Below are positions 34,810 to 45,567 of a stretch of DNA of 64,000 bases, in pieces. The stretch lies in the NCBI RefSeq assembly GCF_030269925.1, contig NC_085108.1, positions 2,914,001 through 2,978,000 of the forward strand, written 5' to 3'. The notes below the pieces were generated by a model that made no database searches, was not told the origin of the DNA, and saw only the letters and a list, made by a program, of their open reading frames with translations. A program made the translations under genes and the position numbers. Source of the stretch: Bombyx mori. Taxonomy: Eukaryota > Arthropoda > Insecta > Lepidoptera > Bombycidae. Each line of letters starts with the position of its first letter. Within the stretch, counting starts at the first letter, position 1.

Positions 34810-35268
34810 TACTGTCGGTCTTTTTGTAATTTTTGAAGGTAGGCAATGACTTTTGTCGAGGGTGTAGTGTCTTACATTCATGTTTTTAATACAGTTAATT
34901 AATACTTTATCCTCATGTTTCAAAGTGGATTGTATCCTGCATATCTTCACGTTTACGGACTCAGCTAACGTATTATATTTCAATCCACATGATGTTTGGT
35001 TTTAAATTTTTTGAAAGAATACTGATATATTTATGAGGTTTTTATACGGCTATTACGGTATCAGCAGAGGTTTATTAATAAAAATAAATAATTACGGTAT
35101 ATTTTAAAAAATAAATAATAAAATTTTAGGCTTTGTATGGGATATGTTCCCTTTGCCTTTCAAAAGTGATACATTTAAGAAAGTCGATTCAAATACGTCA
35201 ATGAAAAATTTGTTTGTTGTGTTGATATGAAGTTTTTATCGTTATACTAACATAAACCATAAATAAAA
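34810..35268. other. 5' flank of the NKRF-like gene
   Basis: AT-rich upstream region. I see no TATA box at a convincing distance before the ATG at 35269 and cannot place the transcription start. Confidence 0.4.
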
Positions 35269-38200
35269 ATGTCTTCAAACATGAACTGGGACATTAATAA
35301 GTACAAGGAAAACCACGAGAGTAATGATCATTGGGAACTACGCAAAGCCTTTATGGAGAAATGGAAAGAACATTACCCTGAAGAAAGACTTGTTTGCCTG
35401 GCGAGGGTCTTTGCGAATATGGAGTTTTTAGGCTGTAGATATCCACAGGAAGTTATGCAAGAGGTGTCTAAGCTATCACAAGAGGTAAAAATTATCTTCA
35501 AACTGACCTAAAACTGTAATAGCTATAGGTTAATGCTGCAAGATAATTGACACTTTCAACTCACATTTCATCCATTCATCAACAAATGGAACATGAGCTA
35601 ATCCATTAATAGAGCACTTGCAGTCTGAATATTTAGTATCTATATATGCAGATATTGAGGTTCGCGGGGATCCGCTGGATGCAGGCAGCGCAGGACCGGT
35701 CTTTGTGGCGAGGCTTGGGGGAGGCCTATGTCCAGCAGTGGACGTCCATGGGCTGATAGATAGATAGATAGATAGATATGCAGATATTTAAAATGAATAT
35801 AAATATTTATATCAGTCTGGTTCCTATAGTCCAGGGAATTCTAGTTATAGACCAGATGACATGACAGTGACAGATGGTTGTTTTCTGTTATTACCATGTT
35901 TATTTATCTTGGTTTATTTACACAGTTCTGTATTCAAATTTATAATATAATAAAAAAAGGACATTAGACTGTAAAAGTATGTTGTAAATTATTTTTTTTG
36001 CCCTTGTATGCAGACAAGCATATGGCTCACCTGATGGTGAGTGGTTACCGTCGCCCATGGACTTCAGCAATGCCAGAGGCAGAGCCAAGCCACTGCCTAT
36101 CACTTAATACTCTCCACAAGCCTCATTTGAGGAAAGTGCAAACTGAAGAAGATAGTGTAATGTAAGAAGTACCAAACTGTCTTTGTTGTAACTTTTTTAA
36201 ATATCACATTAACTTTAATCTACTAAATAAATTTGATGAACATATAATGGATAAAGAGTACAGCCACATTGTTGTCACGGGTGAGTAAAAGAAAAAACCA
36301 TTAAGTATTACATACTGCAACTTGGCGTCGCTCGGTGGAGCAGGAGCTAGGGGTCCTGGGCATGACGTGGGAGGAGCTAGAACAGACTGCCCAAGACCGA
36401 TATAAATGGAAAAATTTGATTCGAGCCCTACACCCCAGCAGAGGGTAATAGGAAAGCATAATGATGATGATTACATACTGCATTGTTATATTTCAGGTAG
36501 CGAAAACGTATCGCCACGAAAAGAAAAGTAAACTACAACGAACATTTGTGGCAGCATCGACCATGGCTGAGGACAGGGTTAAGGGGATCAAACGGACAGG
36601 CGGTATAGTCGAAAACAGTACACCGGCAAAAGCGTCCAGAATTAATTTTGTACCCCAAGGAAGCCGAATGACTAGTGATAACAATAATTCAATTGAAAAC
36701 ACAGAAGAAAACTTAGAACCAATAGCACAGTCCGAGTGGACTGCAGCTAAAAGTCAAAAGGAAAAATCGCTTTTAGACGCGAAAGGCTATATAAATGATA
36801 TAATGAATATGGAAAGATTGGATTTAAAATATTTTCACGAGGATATGTTTAATACTAGTTACGGTAGGCTTGTACTACTAATAAGACCATGGGCTGGAAA
36901 AATATGGAACATGCAAGGTGAGGATTACATGCATGCATAGGAAAGTAAAGAGGGCATGGTGAAAGCGTATTGAGAGCATATTTGGAAGCATACGTCCATA
37001 TATACATTTATTAATCCTTATGTGAAAATGAGAATACATTACATGTGATCTTATGTACTTACATATCATCACTGTCAAACCAAAATCTGCTATATGCAAA
37101 AACTATTTTGAATTAACGAATAAAAATATTTACATATAATATTTTATATGAATGTGAATTTTTAAGAACTATATCAAATGAAAGCTATAGATAAATATTA
37201 AAGCTATAGACACATAACAGTTTTTCTTTATATGGTAGATAGGGCTGTGAACTATACGAAAAGGTCAAAAAGTAAAAATCTGATTTTGGTTTGACAACAA
37301 CGATATGATCTTATGTAATGGAATGTTAATAGCAGAGCTTCATAGAATACATTAAATCCAAATTTTAAATTGATTTCAGCCAGTTGCCAAGCGTGTAAGC
37401 TACCATTTGAATTCAAATACAAAAACGGTATCTGCGTGTATAGTATTAGAGGTCAAATATTGGCCGAAGGGCAGGGCGAGACGAAAGCTGAAGCCAAAAG
37501 TGCAGCTGAAGCCTTGGCCTGGACTGTAAGTACAGCATCTATATCTATTTATACTAATATATAAAACTACGGTGGTTTTTACGGATGTTACGTTATAGCT
37601 ACTGAACCGTGCATCCGATTGACTTGAAACTTGGTATTCATGTATAAAATACATGTACTTAATGCATAGGCTAATATTTATATGAGTGTTGGACTCCCTA
37701 CACCAGTTACGGGGGCGTTAATGATGAGAATCTTTGTGGGGGTCAGAAATAATAATGTTAATTTTAAATGCCCAGCGAAGAGGACGGGTACAGCTAGTCT
37801 CTGATAGATCAGTAGTTTTGGCGTTATGGGGTAGGGTGACGACAGGACCGGCAAACCAAGGGAGGTGCAATTCTGCTGCCTGTCACTCAGCTAACCTTTT
37901 AAACTTCATAGACAGGCCTATAATAGCGGTCACACCATATAAATGAAGATTACATTTCCGATATGAATTGTAATGAGAGAAATGTTGTCTGGAAATGTCT
38001 GTAGACACAATCCACTGGTTTTATCGACGGATTTCGTCAGTGGGTCGCGATTCCGTTTTTTTTTAATTGTTCAAATTGTATGTTTTTGTCACATACCATC
38101 CGGTTTGGAATGAGCTCCCCTCCACGGTATTTCCCGAGCGCTATGACATGTCCTTCTTCAAACGAGGCATGTGGAGAGTACTTAACGGTAGACAGCGGCT

Positions 38201-40621
38201 TACCTGCCCCTGGCATTGCTGACGTCCATGGGCGATGGTAACCACTCACTATCAGGTGGATCGTATGCTCGTCTGCCTACAAGGGCAATGAATAGTAAAA
38301 CACCAAATAAACACATGATCTTTAATTCCTGCACCCTATTTTTTAGCGTCTCAGCGAACAAACTGTGATATTAATCGTAAAGGAGCAGTGGATAGCACAA
38401 GGTGACGCCCGAATCAGTCTGAGTGACTTCTCAGGACCCGCCAGCAAGGAGGTCAGCTTCGGCACACCGATCGAAAGCAGTGTGGCTCTCAAGTAAGAAG
38501 ACTTTTTTTTCCTACCTATGCTGATAGCCTTGAGAGGCTATGTCAGCTTCGCCCTAACGTGTAGGTGAGCTCACGGGCCTCAAACCGGAGTGTTGCTAAC
38601 ACTGGCCCTAGCAAGAGCAGTGCAGAATCTACCACCGGATCGGAAACGCGACCCGGTGGTAGATTCTGCCACGAGCAACGGAAAGATGTGACAATTTTTG
38701 AAAAAAAAAATACCTTCAAAACTCTTTGTATTCATCTGGTTTGTTACAGGATGATGAAGATGATGGGCTGGAAGGGCGGCGGGCTCGGTGCGGAGTCGCA
38801 GGGCATCGAGGAGCCAATCAAACCTAAAATGCAAATGGTACGTCTGTGTGTTAGTTCATCGGTGCTGTACGAGTATATAGTAATGTTACGCCGGTAAGAG
38901 TAACGCCCTCTATCGCCGGATAGTCGAACGAATATCGAAGGACCTAGTGGCATCTAGAACGCTCGAGAAGTACAACGCCATCTATTGTCAGATAGCGGAA
39001 ACACAATACTAGAGATGTATGGAATATTCTCGACGATTCTAGGGATTTCTTCTCGACTATAATATGCTTCTAATTTGAACGATTCGAACGAAATATGCTT
39101 CTAATTCTTTTGTCCGTAGATCTTGTAGGTTGTTTGATGCTAAGTTTTCTAATGCTGACGTCTTTTGCTTGTCACTTGTAGCATATAGAAAAGCTATTTT
39201 AAAATATATATAAGGTGATTTAGTCTGATGAGTATTATAGTTTTATAGTGTTAGTTGATGTACAAAATAATATGCGCGTATTGTGTTGCTCTTGTTTTTT
39301 TGTAATTTAAATTTCTAAATTTCTCTTCTCTGTTCACTTTCTACTTATATGTGATTTTGATTGTGGAAACATATTTGGTTATTGTTTTAGCTATATTTTT
39401 TAAAATATTATATGTTTGTTTTGTACTGTTTGTTTCCCAAATAAATAAATAAAAAAAAATAGCGTTGTAGAGATGGCACGCAGTCAGTCTGTAATCGAAA
39501 CTACTCGAAGCGAAACAGCGAATGGATTACCTGAAGCGAAGCGGAAGAAGCGAATTGAGAGTTTTAAAGTGTTTGTTGAGTGTTTTAAGTGTTCTAAGTG
39601 CTAATACAGTGTTAACTTGTACTTCGGTAGATTTTTTTATTTATCTTGAACCCTAGCGAGTAACAGTATTTTCTTCACTTCGATAAAGCGGCACGACACG
39701 AGAACCCTCTCATCGTGGCCGCCGGTAACTACATAGCCGATCCTGCGGACAGAATGGAAAGCAGTCGACGTCGCCCCAAACACGTCATTACGGATCCTCC
39801 CGATCCATTAACGGTGCTTTTAGGCACCACAAGCACCGGTCACCGTCCTCGTCGAACCCGTCGCTTGCGACAAAAGGCTCGACAAGTAAATGAACCCATA
39901 GACACAGCCCACTGAGTTTCTCGCCGGATCTTCTCAGTGGGTCGCGTTTCCGATCCGGTGGTAGATTCTGCGAAGCACGGCTCTTGCTAGGGTCAGTGTT
40001 AGCAACACTCCGGTTTGAGCCCCGTGAGCTCATCTACACACGTTAGGGCGTAGTTAGCTGAAATAGCCTCTCAAGGCTATCAGCTTAGGAAGGAAAAATA
40101 CACTTTGCAATTACGATGTATTGTACATGCATTCAGGACTTCATTTTTCGAGTTGTTAGGTTTCCTTCGGAGGCGATCGGGCGTCTGTTAGCTAATCGCA
40201 CCGCTCCTGACTGAGCCTTTGCTCGCCCACCTGTCCTGGTGAATCTGGAAAGGTCTCCGGGCCACCAGTAATCTTTCAATCATAAAAAAAAACCTCATTT
40301 TTCTCTGGATCAGGTGAACCGCGCCGGCCTGGGCAGCGATGTCGGCGGCGCGAAGCAGTTCAGGAGGGCGGCCCAGGGGCTGATGCGGCGGTTCCTCGAC
40401 TCGGGCTCCTTCGACCTGGACCTGGTGTTCAGCAGTGACTTTACAAAGGAGGAGCGCGCCGCGCTGCACCAGTGCGCCAAGAGCGCCGGCCTCGCTTCCA
40501 AGAGCTACGGCGACGTGGACAGGTCACTATGACGTCATCGTCTTCCTCTATACGTCATAACTTGTTGTTCAGGGTGAAGGACCTCGTGCACGAAGCTCCA
40601 CGCACTGGACTAATCAAGTGA
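35269..40621 (+). CDS. NKRF-like protein (XTBD, dsRNA-binding motif, G-patch, R3H-like)
   Basis: Seven exons join in frame: 35269-35484, 36497-36917, 37380-37525, 38347-38492, 38750-38837, 40314-40522, 40573-40621, giving 424 residues. Residues about 15-72 match the XRN2-binding XTBD domain (ERLVCLARVFANMEFLGCRY). Residues 214-261 form a dsRNA-binding motif (ending AKSAAEALAW). Residues 310-350 are a G-patch (MGWKGGGLGAESQG, then NRAGLG). Residues about 360-424 resemble an R3H end (FTKEERAALHQCAK). This order is that of NF-kappa-B repressing factor, which in vertebrates binds XRN2 and helper helicase DHX15 in nucleolar rRNA processing; the same role is inferred. The last intron would be only 50 bases; if it is retained the protein ends at TGA 40530-40532 with 411 residues. 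The spliced form extends the R3H-like end (VKDLVHEA), so I prefer it. The last two exons are GC-rich compared with the rest. Confidence 0.85.
35655..35780 (+). repeat. LINE 3' end with GATA microsatellite
   Basis: GGATCCGCTGGATGCAGGCA to TCCAGCAGTGGACGTCCATG, the end of an endonuclease-RT LINE, followed by about six TAGA units. It lies in intron 1 of the NKRF-like gene. Confidence 0.6.
35988..36112 (-). repeat. Family I LINE tail
   Basis: Plus strand TTTGCCCTTGTATGCAGACA to AGAGCCAAGCCACTGCCTAT; intron 1 of the NKRF-like gene. Confidence 0.65.
36305..36475 (+). repeat. LINE 3' end (endonuclease-RT type)
   Basis: TGGCGTCGCTCGGTGGAGCA to CCCAGCAGAGGGTAATAGGA with an ATGATGATGA tail. It ends about 20 bases before the acceptor of exon 2, so the acceptor's upstream tract borders TE sequence. 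Confidence 0.6.
37067..37305. mobile_element. Family H MITE, uninterrupted copy
   Basis: Inverted ends CACTGTCAAACCAAAATCTG and GATTTTGGTTTGACAACAAC; in intron 2 of the NKRF-like gene. Confidence 0.65.
37560..38084. other. Intronic sequence without a recognised feature
   Basis: Part of intron 3 of the NKRF-like gene. The stretch CTACGGTGGTTTTTACGGAT... has the look of a diverged repeat, but has no second copy here. Confidence 0.4.
38085..38292 (+). repeat. Family I LINE tail, longest copy
   Basis: From CATACCATCCGGTTTGGAAT through GGCATTGCTGACGTCCATGG to CTCGTCTGCCTACAAGGGCA. Intron 3 of the NKRF-like gene. Confidence 0.65.
38513..38672 (-). repeat. Family B LINE fragment, rearranged
   Basis: TGATAGCCTTGAGAGGCTAT to ATCTACCACCGGATCGGAAA, then an inverted piece GGTGGTAGATTCTGCCACGA, so the copy folds back on itself. 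It lies in intron 4 of the NKRF-like gene. Confidence 0.6.
38840..39680. other. Intron 5 sequence without a recognised repeat
   Basis: Contains several short TTCGAA/TCTCGAC motifs near 38920-39060 and 39500-39560; no coding frame with splice context. Confidence 0.4.
39681..40097 (+). repeat. Family B LINE fragment, longest copy with coding remnant
   Basis: An open frame of 66 codons (39715-39915; RRRPKHVITDPPDPLTVLLG) precedes the shared 3' block ending CTCTCAAGGCTATCAGCTTA. The same arrangement is at 51233-51632, so the frame is the end of an element-encoded protein. It lies in intron 5 of the NKRF-like gene. Confidence 0.7.
40143..40275 (-). repeat. Family C repeat just upstream of a coding exon
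   Basis: Minus strand ACTGGTGGCCCGGAGACCTT to CCTCCGAAGGAAACCTAACA. It ends about 40 bases before the exon starting at 40314. Confidence 0.7.
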
Positions 40622-40651
40622 TCAAGTAATCGTGACCTAAAGGTGGCCTTT

Positions 40652-40882
40652 GCTGGTGGTAGAACCTCTTGTGAGTCCGCGCGGGTAGGTACCACCGCCC
40701 CGCCTATTTCTGCCGTGAAGCAGTAATGCGTGTTGGTTTGAAGGGTGGGGCAGCCGTTGTAACTACACCGAGACCTTAGGACTTATATCTCAAAGTAGGT
40801 GGCGACATTTACGTTGCAGATGTCTATAGGCTCCAGTAACAACTTAACATCAAGTGGGCTGTGAGCTCGTCCACCCATCTAC
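40652..40882 (+). repeat. Family T tail, plus member of an inverted pair
   Basis: CTGGTGGTAGAACCTCTTGT to GAGCTCGTCCACCCATCTAC; starts about 30 bases after the NKRF-like stop codon and is probably in or next to its 3' untranslated region. Confidence 0.75.
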
Positions 40883-40889
40883 GAGATGA

Positions 40890-41011
40890 GATCACAGATA
40901 CGAGTTCTAAGGTCTCAGTATAGTTACAACGGCTGCCCCACCCTTCAAACCGAAGCGCTTTCGTGGTGGTACCTACCCGTGCGGACTCACAAGAGATCCT
41001 ACCACCAGTAT
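40890..41011 (-). repeat. Family T tail, minus member of an inverted pair
   Basis: The plus strand GATACGAGTTCTAAGGTCTC to TCCTACCACCAGTA is the reverse of its neighbour, giving a possible hairpin of over 100 bp. Confidence 0.7.
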
Positions 41012-41099
41012 CTCTCGAGGAGGTTAAAGTTACATATTCTTGTATAACCCGGAATATGCGTCATCCAGTCAAAGCCTTTCATTCTTCAATTTAATACAA

Positions 41100-41780
41100 C
41101 CTTAAAAAATAAAAATTTTAAGGGATTTTATGACCTGGTAACTAAGACCTTTAAGTCATGTCATTATAATTTATATTCTTATTTTTATGAAGAATGATAA
41201 TATGGATTTGAGACATTAATCAACTGGGATGAAATTAAATGAAATATAGTCTCAGTGAAATGGTGGTCATTTACAGAGATTTTTTCTGTGGTTACTTTTT
41301 GGAGGATCCCGCGAAGTTACGTCCAGCGGCTTTGTTTCATTTTCCCACATTTGTGCACTTTCACAGCTATATTAAACAGTTAATAAACCACCGTTATTAC
41401 ACATTTAAACCTGAAGAAACACTAATAAATACTCAAAATAAAACAAATCGCACAACTTCACACCTCGCGTTTCCGCCAAAAAGTCCATAAAAATAATAAA
41501 ATACCCGCATTCCTTACCAATAGATTCTTGGTCGTGAAGAAGAAGATTGAACCGTTTTCATTATTCCGTGCTGTACTAGAAAATGGAGGGAACACTTCGA
41601 AATACCAAATCATAATACCCGCAACATTACGCAGCAATGGAAGATGAAGTTTTTGTTTTTTTTGTTGCACTATTGTTTTACATATCTGATTTTATATTTG
41701 TAAATAAATGTTTTATTCTAAATCTATTTTGTAAATAAATGTATGATTCAAAGACTGATGTTCGTTTTATTAATACTACT
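41100..41780. other. Repeat-like unique stretch
   Basis: The part around 41240-41490 (AAATGGTGGTCATTTACAG..., CAAAAAGTCCA) is related to 15690-15950, 17830-18000 and 56440-56700. It is therefore another dispersed repeat, with an open frame in some copies (GYFLEDPAKLRPAALFH) but no recognised family. Confidence 0.5.
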
Positions 41781-41865
41781 AGCGGTGCCTGAGTAGTCGA
41801 AATTCGACTATAATTAATTGAAATTAAAAGTTTAAGCATTATGGTTCTATTGTCAAAAACGTTTT

Positions 41866-42169
41866 GGAACGAAGTTCCTTATCGCGCGTTATGAAAGGGG
41901 GCTAGACGGAAAAAGTTCTTACGAAAAGTTGTCACGACACTTTTTAGATCCGTCATTCTGACCAATCAACGTGTAGGCGCTTATCGCGTGACATTGCTCG
42001 TATCCGATTGGTCCGCGTAATGAGTACAGTTTCTCGAGATAGCGTTTCAACAATAGTAATTTAGTTCATAGTATTGTTTTTTTCTTCTTCATAATGCCGT
42101 AATTTATTATTATAACTTCAAAAAAAATTTACAATTCTTTCACTAATTAATCGAAAGGAACTTCGTTCC
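41866..42169. mobile_element. Family J MITE, copy 2
   Basis: Same 304-bp length and inverted ends (GGAACGAAGTTCCTT) as the copy at 28073-28376. Confidence 0.8.
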
Positions 42170-42196
42170 ATCCGGGTGTCCCTTGACACCTCTGAA

Positions 42197-42635
42197 GTTT
42201 TTTTTTATTGCTTTTGTGTGGGTGAGGTCACAGCCCACCTGATGTTAAGTGGTTACAGGAGCCCATAGACATCTACAACGTAAATGCGCCACACACCTTG
42301 AGATATAGTTCTAAGGTCTCAGTATAGTCACAACGGCTGCCCCACCCTTCAAACCGAAACGCATTACTGCTTCACGGCAGAAATAGGCGGGGCGGTGGTA
42401 CCTACCCGTGCAGACTCACAAGAGGTCCTACCACCAGTAATTACGCAAATTATAATATTGCGGGTTTGATTTTTATTACACGATGTTATTCCTTCACCGT
42501 GGAAGTCAATCGTGAACATTTGTTGAGTACGTAATTCATTAGAAAAATTGGTACCCGCCTGCGGGATTCGAACACCGTTGCATGGCTACATACGAATGCA
42601 CCGGACGTCTTATCCTTTAGGCTACGACGACTTCA
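42197..42635 (-). mobile_element. Family S SINE, complete
   Basis: The minus strand has the head GTCGTAGCCTAAAGGATAAG, then the B box GGTGTTCGAATCCCGCA, the linker and the full T tail ending in an A run. Confidence 0.75.
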
Positions 42636-43739
42636 TTATACTTCTATAATCACAGATTTCGCCAAGACTACACAACAAATAACATTAAAGACAAACAATA
42701 TTAACTTATTCTCAATTTGACCACAGACTTTAAATAATTACAAAACTTTGAGAATATACACAGAGTATGCATGCGTGTTTGTGTCAAATACATGGTAGTG
42801 TGTATAATGTTTTTTTTATATTGATTTATTGTATTTTTTATGCATAATTAAACGGTTTTATTTAGCTCGACCTGTACGGAATTTGTTTTTTATTTATTTG
42901 GGTCAAAATTAGAAATGGAAATTTAAGCACCTTCCCGTTGTCAGATTGATCTGAAATTTGGTACACACATTTAATTTCGATGACAATACAATATAATAAA
43001 ATCAATGACATTATAAATCTAAGATGGCCGCCGATACAAAATGGCGGATTACATATTTTTCCTTAAACCCCTCAATATGGGTATCAAATGAAAGAGCTAC
43101 ACTAGTAAAACACGATGATTATGTCAAAATTTAAAATTCAAGATGGACGCCGTTCCAATATGGCGGACTAGGTACATATTTTTCCACAACCACTACAATA
43201 TGGGTATCAAATAATAGGACTACAATAGCAGAATACTGTCATTATGTCAAAATTTCGTATTAGGTGTTACAAGTTACAAAATGGCGTATTAGGTGGGGGC
43301 ATGATTAGTCGTGTCGAGAACAGTTGCGTCCAAGATTGTGTGACGTTAGAGGGGCAGATAAAAAAAAATAGGTAATTAGATACCTCGTTAGTAAGCGGTA
43401 GCTATACCACCCAAGTTAAGGTAATAGGTTAAAACGTGCCGAGGACTGTATGGCATTAGGGTGGGTAAAAATGTAATGTCGTCAGCGCTTCCCCCTCAAG
43501 ATTGGGCGCATCTTGTTGTATATTAAGCCTTGCCCCTTTGCTGGACTTCTGGCGGGGTCGACCGTCAAAATGCCCCTTAATCGTGGGAACAACATGGTAA
43601 CAATAAATAAAAAAGCAAACAAAAATAAAAACGAAACTGCTACACAACGAAAAAGAAAGCTCGAAAAGGCAAAAGAAAAGTACCTATAGAACGAAACGTG
43701 CAAAGGAAAGTAAAAATGAAACCCACAGTTGACTACAGA

Positions 43740-44105
43740 AACGAAGAGAACGGTTAGCAACAGAAACACCTGAGCAACATGATACCAGGTTAATAGCACA
43801 ACGTGAGAGACAAAGGCAGCTGGTAGAGTCAGAAACACCTGAGCGTCATGAGTGCAGGCTAGCATCACAACGTGACTGACGAAGAGAGCTAATAGCGTCA
43901 GAAACACTTGAGCGTCATGAGTCCAGGCTAAGATTACAACGTAACAGACAAATAGAGCTATTAGCGTCAGAAACACCTGAGCAACATGAGGCCAGGTTAA
44001 CAGGACGGCGTGAGAGACGAAAGGAGTTAGAAGCTTCAGAAACACCTGAGCAACGCCACGACAGGTTAAATAACCAACGTGAGCGTGCACAGCAACGCAG
44101 AGCTG
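43740..44105 (+). repeat. Five 69-bp tandem repeats in a decayed Helitron coding frame
   Basis: CAGAAACACCTGAGC recurs at 43761, 43830, 43899, 43968 and 44037, an exact 69-base period. Each unit encodes a 23-residue Arg/Glu-rich block around SETPEQHEARL. A TGA interrupts the second unit, so the frame is dead. Such ETPEQ-type repeats are familiar to me from the N-terminal part of insect Helitron proteins. Confidence 0.8.
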
Positions 44106-44161
44106 AAAATCATGTACAAGCGTTTGAAAATGCCATTAACACATCGTGTATACACACACGT

Positions 44162-45210
44162 TTGTGACATTTGCACGAAGCATTGATATCCTAACCAAAT
44201 TCATACTGTACGTTACAACACAGCTGTATTAGGATATCTACCTGCAGAACTGTCTTCAAAAACAACATTACTTTTATGTTCGCGCTGCCAAACACATGTG
44301 ACCAGTAATAAAACAATAGCACCATCAAAGGCGTACTGGAATAATCTGGATCCAGGTTCAATACCAGATGAGATTCAAGCGCTGACGCAAGCAGAGCAGC
44401 GATTGCTGTGTAGAATCATCCCGCTTGTTAAAATCGTAAAATTTACTGGGCTATACGGGCAGTACGGTTTCCGCGGACAAGCAGTGTTGTTTGCCCAAGA
44501 TATCTTTGAGGTTAGTGAAAGATTACCTAATATGCTTCCAAGATCTTCCAGCCAGGTGGGTATCGTTGTAGTTACAGAATGTTTGGAGAATTTGAACATT
44601 ACAAGAGAGTTCACAATATCTCGCGAAAAATTCTACAGCGCTTTAAGATGGTTAACTAGAAATAACCCACTTTATAGAGATGTACGCATTGACGAAAATG
44701 TCCAGATTAGTGAACAAGAATTAATACGACTTAGTGTGCCAGATATATCTGAAAACGGTGAACCTGAAAGAATTGAAATTCCAAATGTATTCATTAGTAT
44801 TAATGACGTTGCTAGAATTATTCGGGCTTCATGGCATCAAGGTGACCACAGCGTTTTCACTTCGGGATTTGCCGGCGTGCAATGTAACGGCATGCACGTT
44901 ATTTACCCTAAAGCCATACAGTTTCCAGCAAAATTCAATTATGGTACGGCTGAAAGAAGGATGTTGCCCTTAGTTTTGTCATGGGCATCCACCGTCCATA
45001 AAATGCAGGGCAGCACCGTCGACCATGCAGTAGTATATTTGGGCTCAAAATTGTTTGAGGAAGGACAAGCATACGTGGCTCTAAGTCGAGTTAAGTCTCT
45101 GGAAGGGCTATCTATGTATTGAGGAATTAGATTGTACTAAATTATCAGGTAAGAAACCATGTAATAATGATGCACTGAATGAATTAAATAGAATGAGGAA
45201 TATTCGGTAG
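44162..45210 (+). pseudogene. Helitron Rep-helicase remnant with internal deletion
   Basis: The remnant starts with a zinc-finger-like segment (CDICTKH, then an in-frame TGA, then [11 protein letters not shown]), followed by the conserved block [14 protein letters not shown]...[14 protein letters not shown] that I associate with the DUF6570 region of Helitron proteins. After a linker the frame jumps to the C-terminal end of the Pif1-type helicase ([13 protein letters not shown] and [15 protein letters not shown]). The HUH replication-initiator domain and helicase Walker A and B motifs are absent, so about a thousand residues are deleted in frame. A one-base shift after SMY moves the true C-terminus (EELDCTKLSGKKPC, ending at TAG 45208-45210) to another frame. 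Not functional; the 274-codon open part is only a relic. Confidence 0.85.
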
Positions 45211-45240
45211 ACAATTTCACTAAATACTAAAAACAAGAAA

Positions 45241-45567
45241 ATAAAAATCGGTAAAAAACTTTTAAGTTAAACGGTTTTATTTTATGTGCACTGAAAACTA
45301 CAAAATAAATAAATAGTTACTTACCTATCAACCTACGTAGGTGATCTCGGTCATTAATATCTCTGATGGTAGTGGTTGTCATAACATGAACCATGTCAGC
45401 GGCCGAAAGGCAGTTCATGAAAGAACACTAACACCAGGGTTTGCTTGGTAGGTAAACTAAGCACACACTATAACAAGTAGGTATTTTGATCTTCTAGTTC
45501 AGAAATATTTTAGTACTAGGCAGAATAGCTTTTAGGAATATTAGACTAAAATAAAAACGTGGGGCCC
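45241..45567. repeat. Left arm of a long inverted repeat
   Basis: 327 bp, running from ATAAAAATCGGTAAAAAACT to ATAAAAACGTGGGGCCC. Its reverse complement is the right arm at 45835-46158, with two substitutions and a short indel seen by eye. Confidence 0.9.

Larger units (their letters stand above)
41781..42850 (+). mobile_element. Family F Helitron-like element broken by a J MITE and an S SINE
   Basis: The left piece (41781-41863, CTAGCGGTGCCTGAGTAGTC) and right piece (42638-42850, TTATACTTCTATAATCACAG onward) are consecutive in the intact F copy at 26087-26521. Between them sit the J element and a minus-strand S SINE. The right piece itself stops at the start of the Helitron region. Confidence 0.65.
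42851..45240 (+). mobile_element. Decayed Helitron with 5' tandem repeats
   Basis: The region begins AACGGTTTTATTTAGCTCGA and holds, in order, a non-coding part with tandem copies of an ATGGCGG-bearing unit (43018-43290), a start at 43570 (MPLNRGNN), five 69-bp coding repeats and the protein remnant described next. The same TTAAACGGTTTTATTT motif recurs just after the coding part, at about 45268, which may mark related termini. Exact ends are not resolved. Confidence 0.6.

Noticed and set aside
43482..44090. 202-codon minus-strand frame with hydrophobic repeats that looks like a membrane protein
   Set aside because: Reverse reading of the 69-bp Helitron repeats; periodicity is inherited from the sense strand.
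44298..45122. Intact 274-codon gene
   Set aside because: It is the open part of a decayed Helitron protein: earlier in-frame stop, missing nuclease and Walker motifs, frameshift before the true C-terminus.
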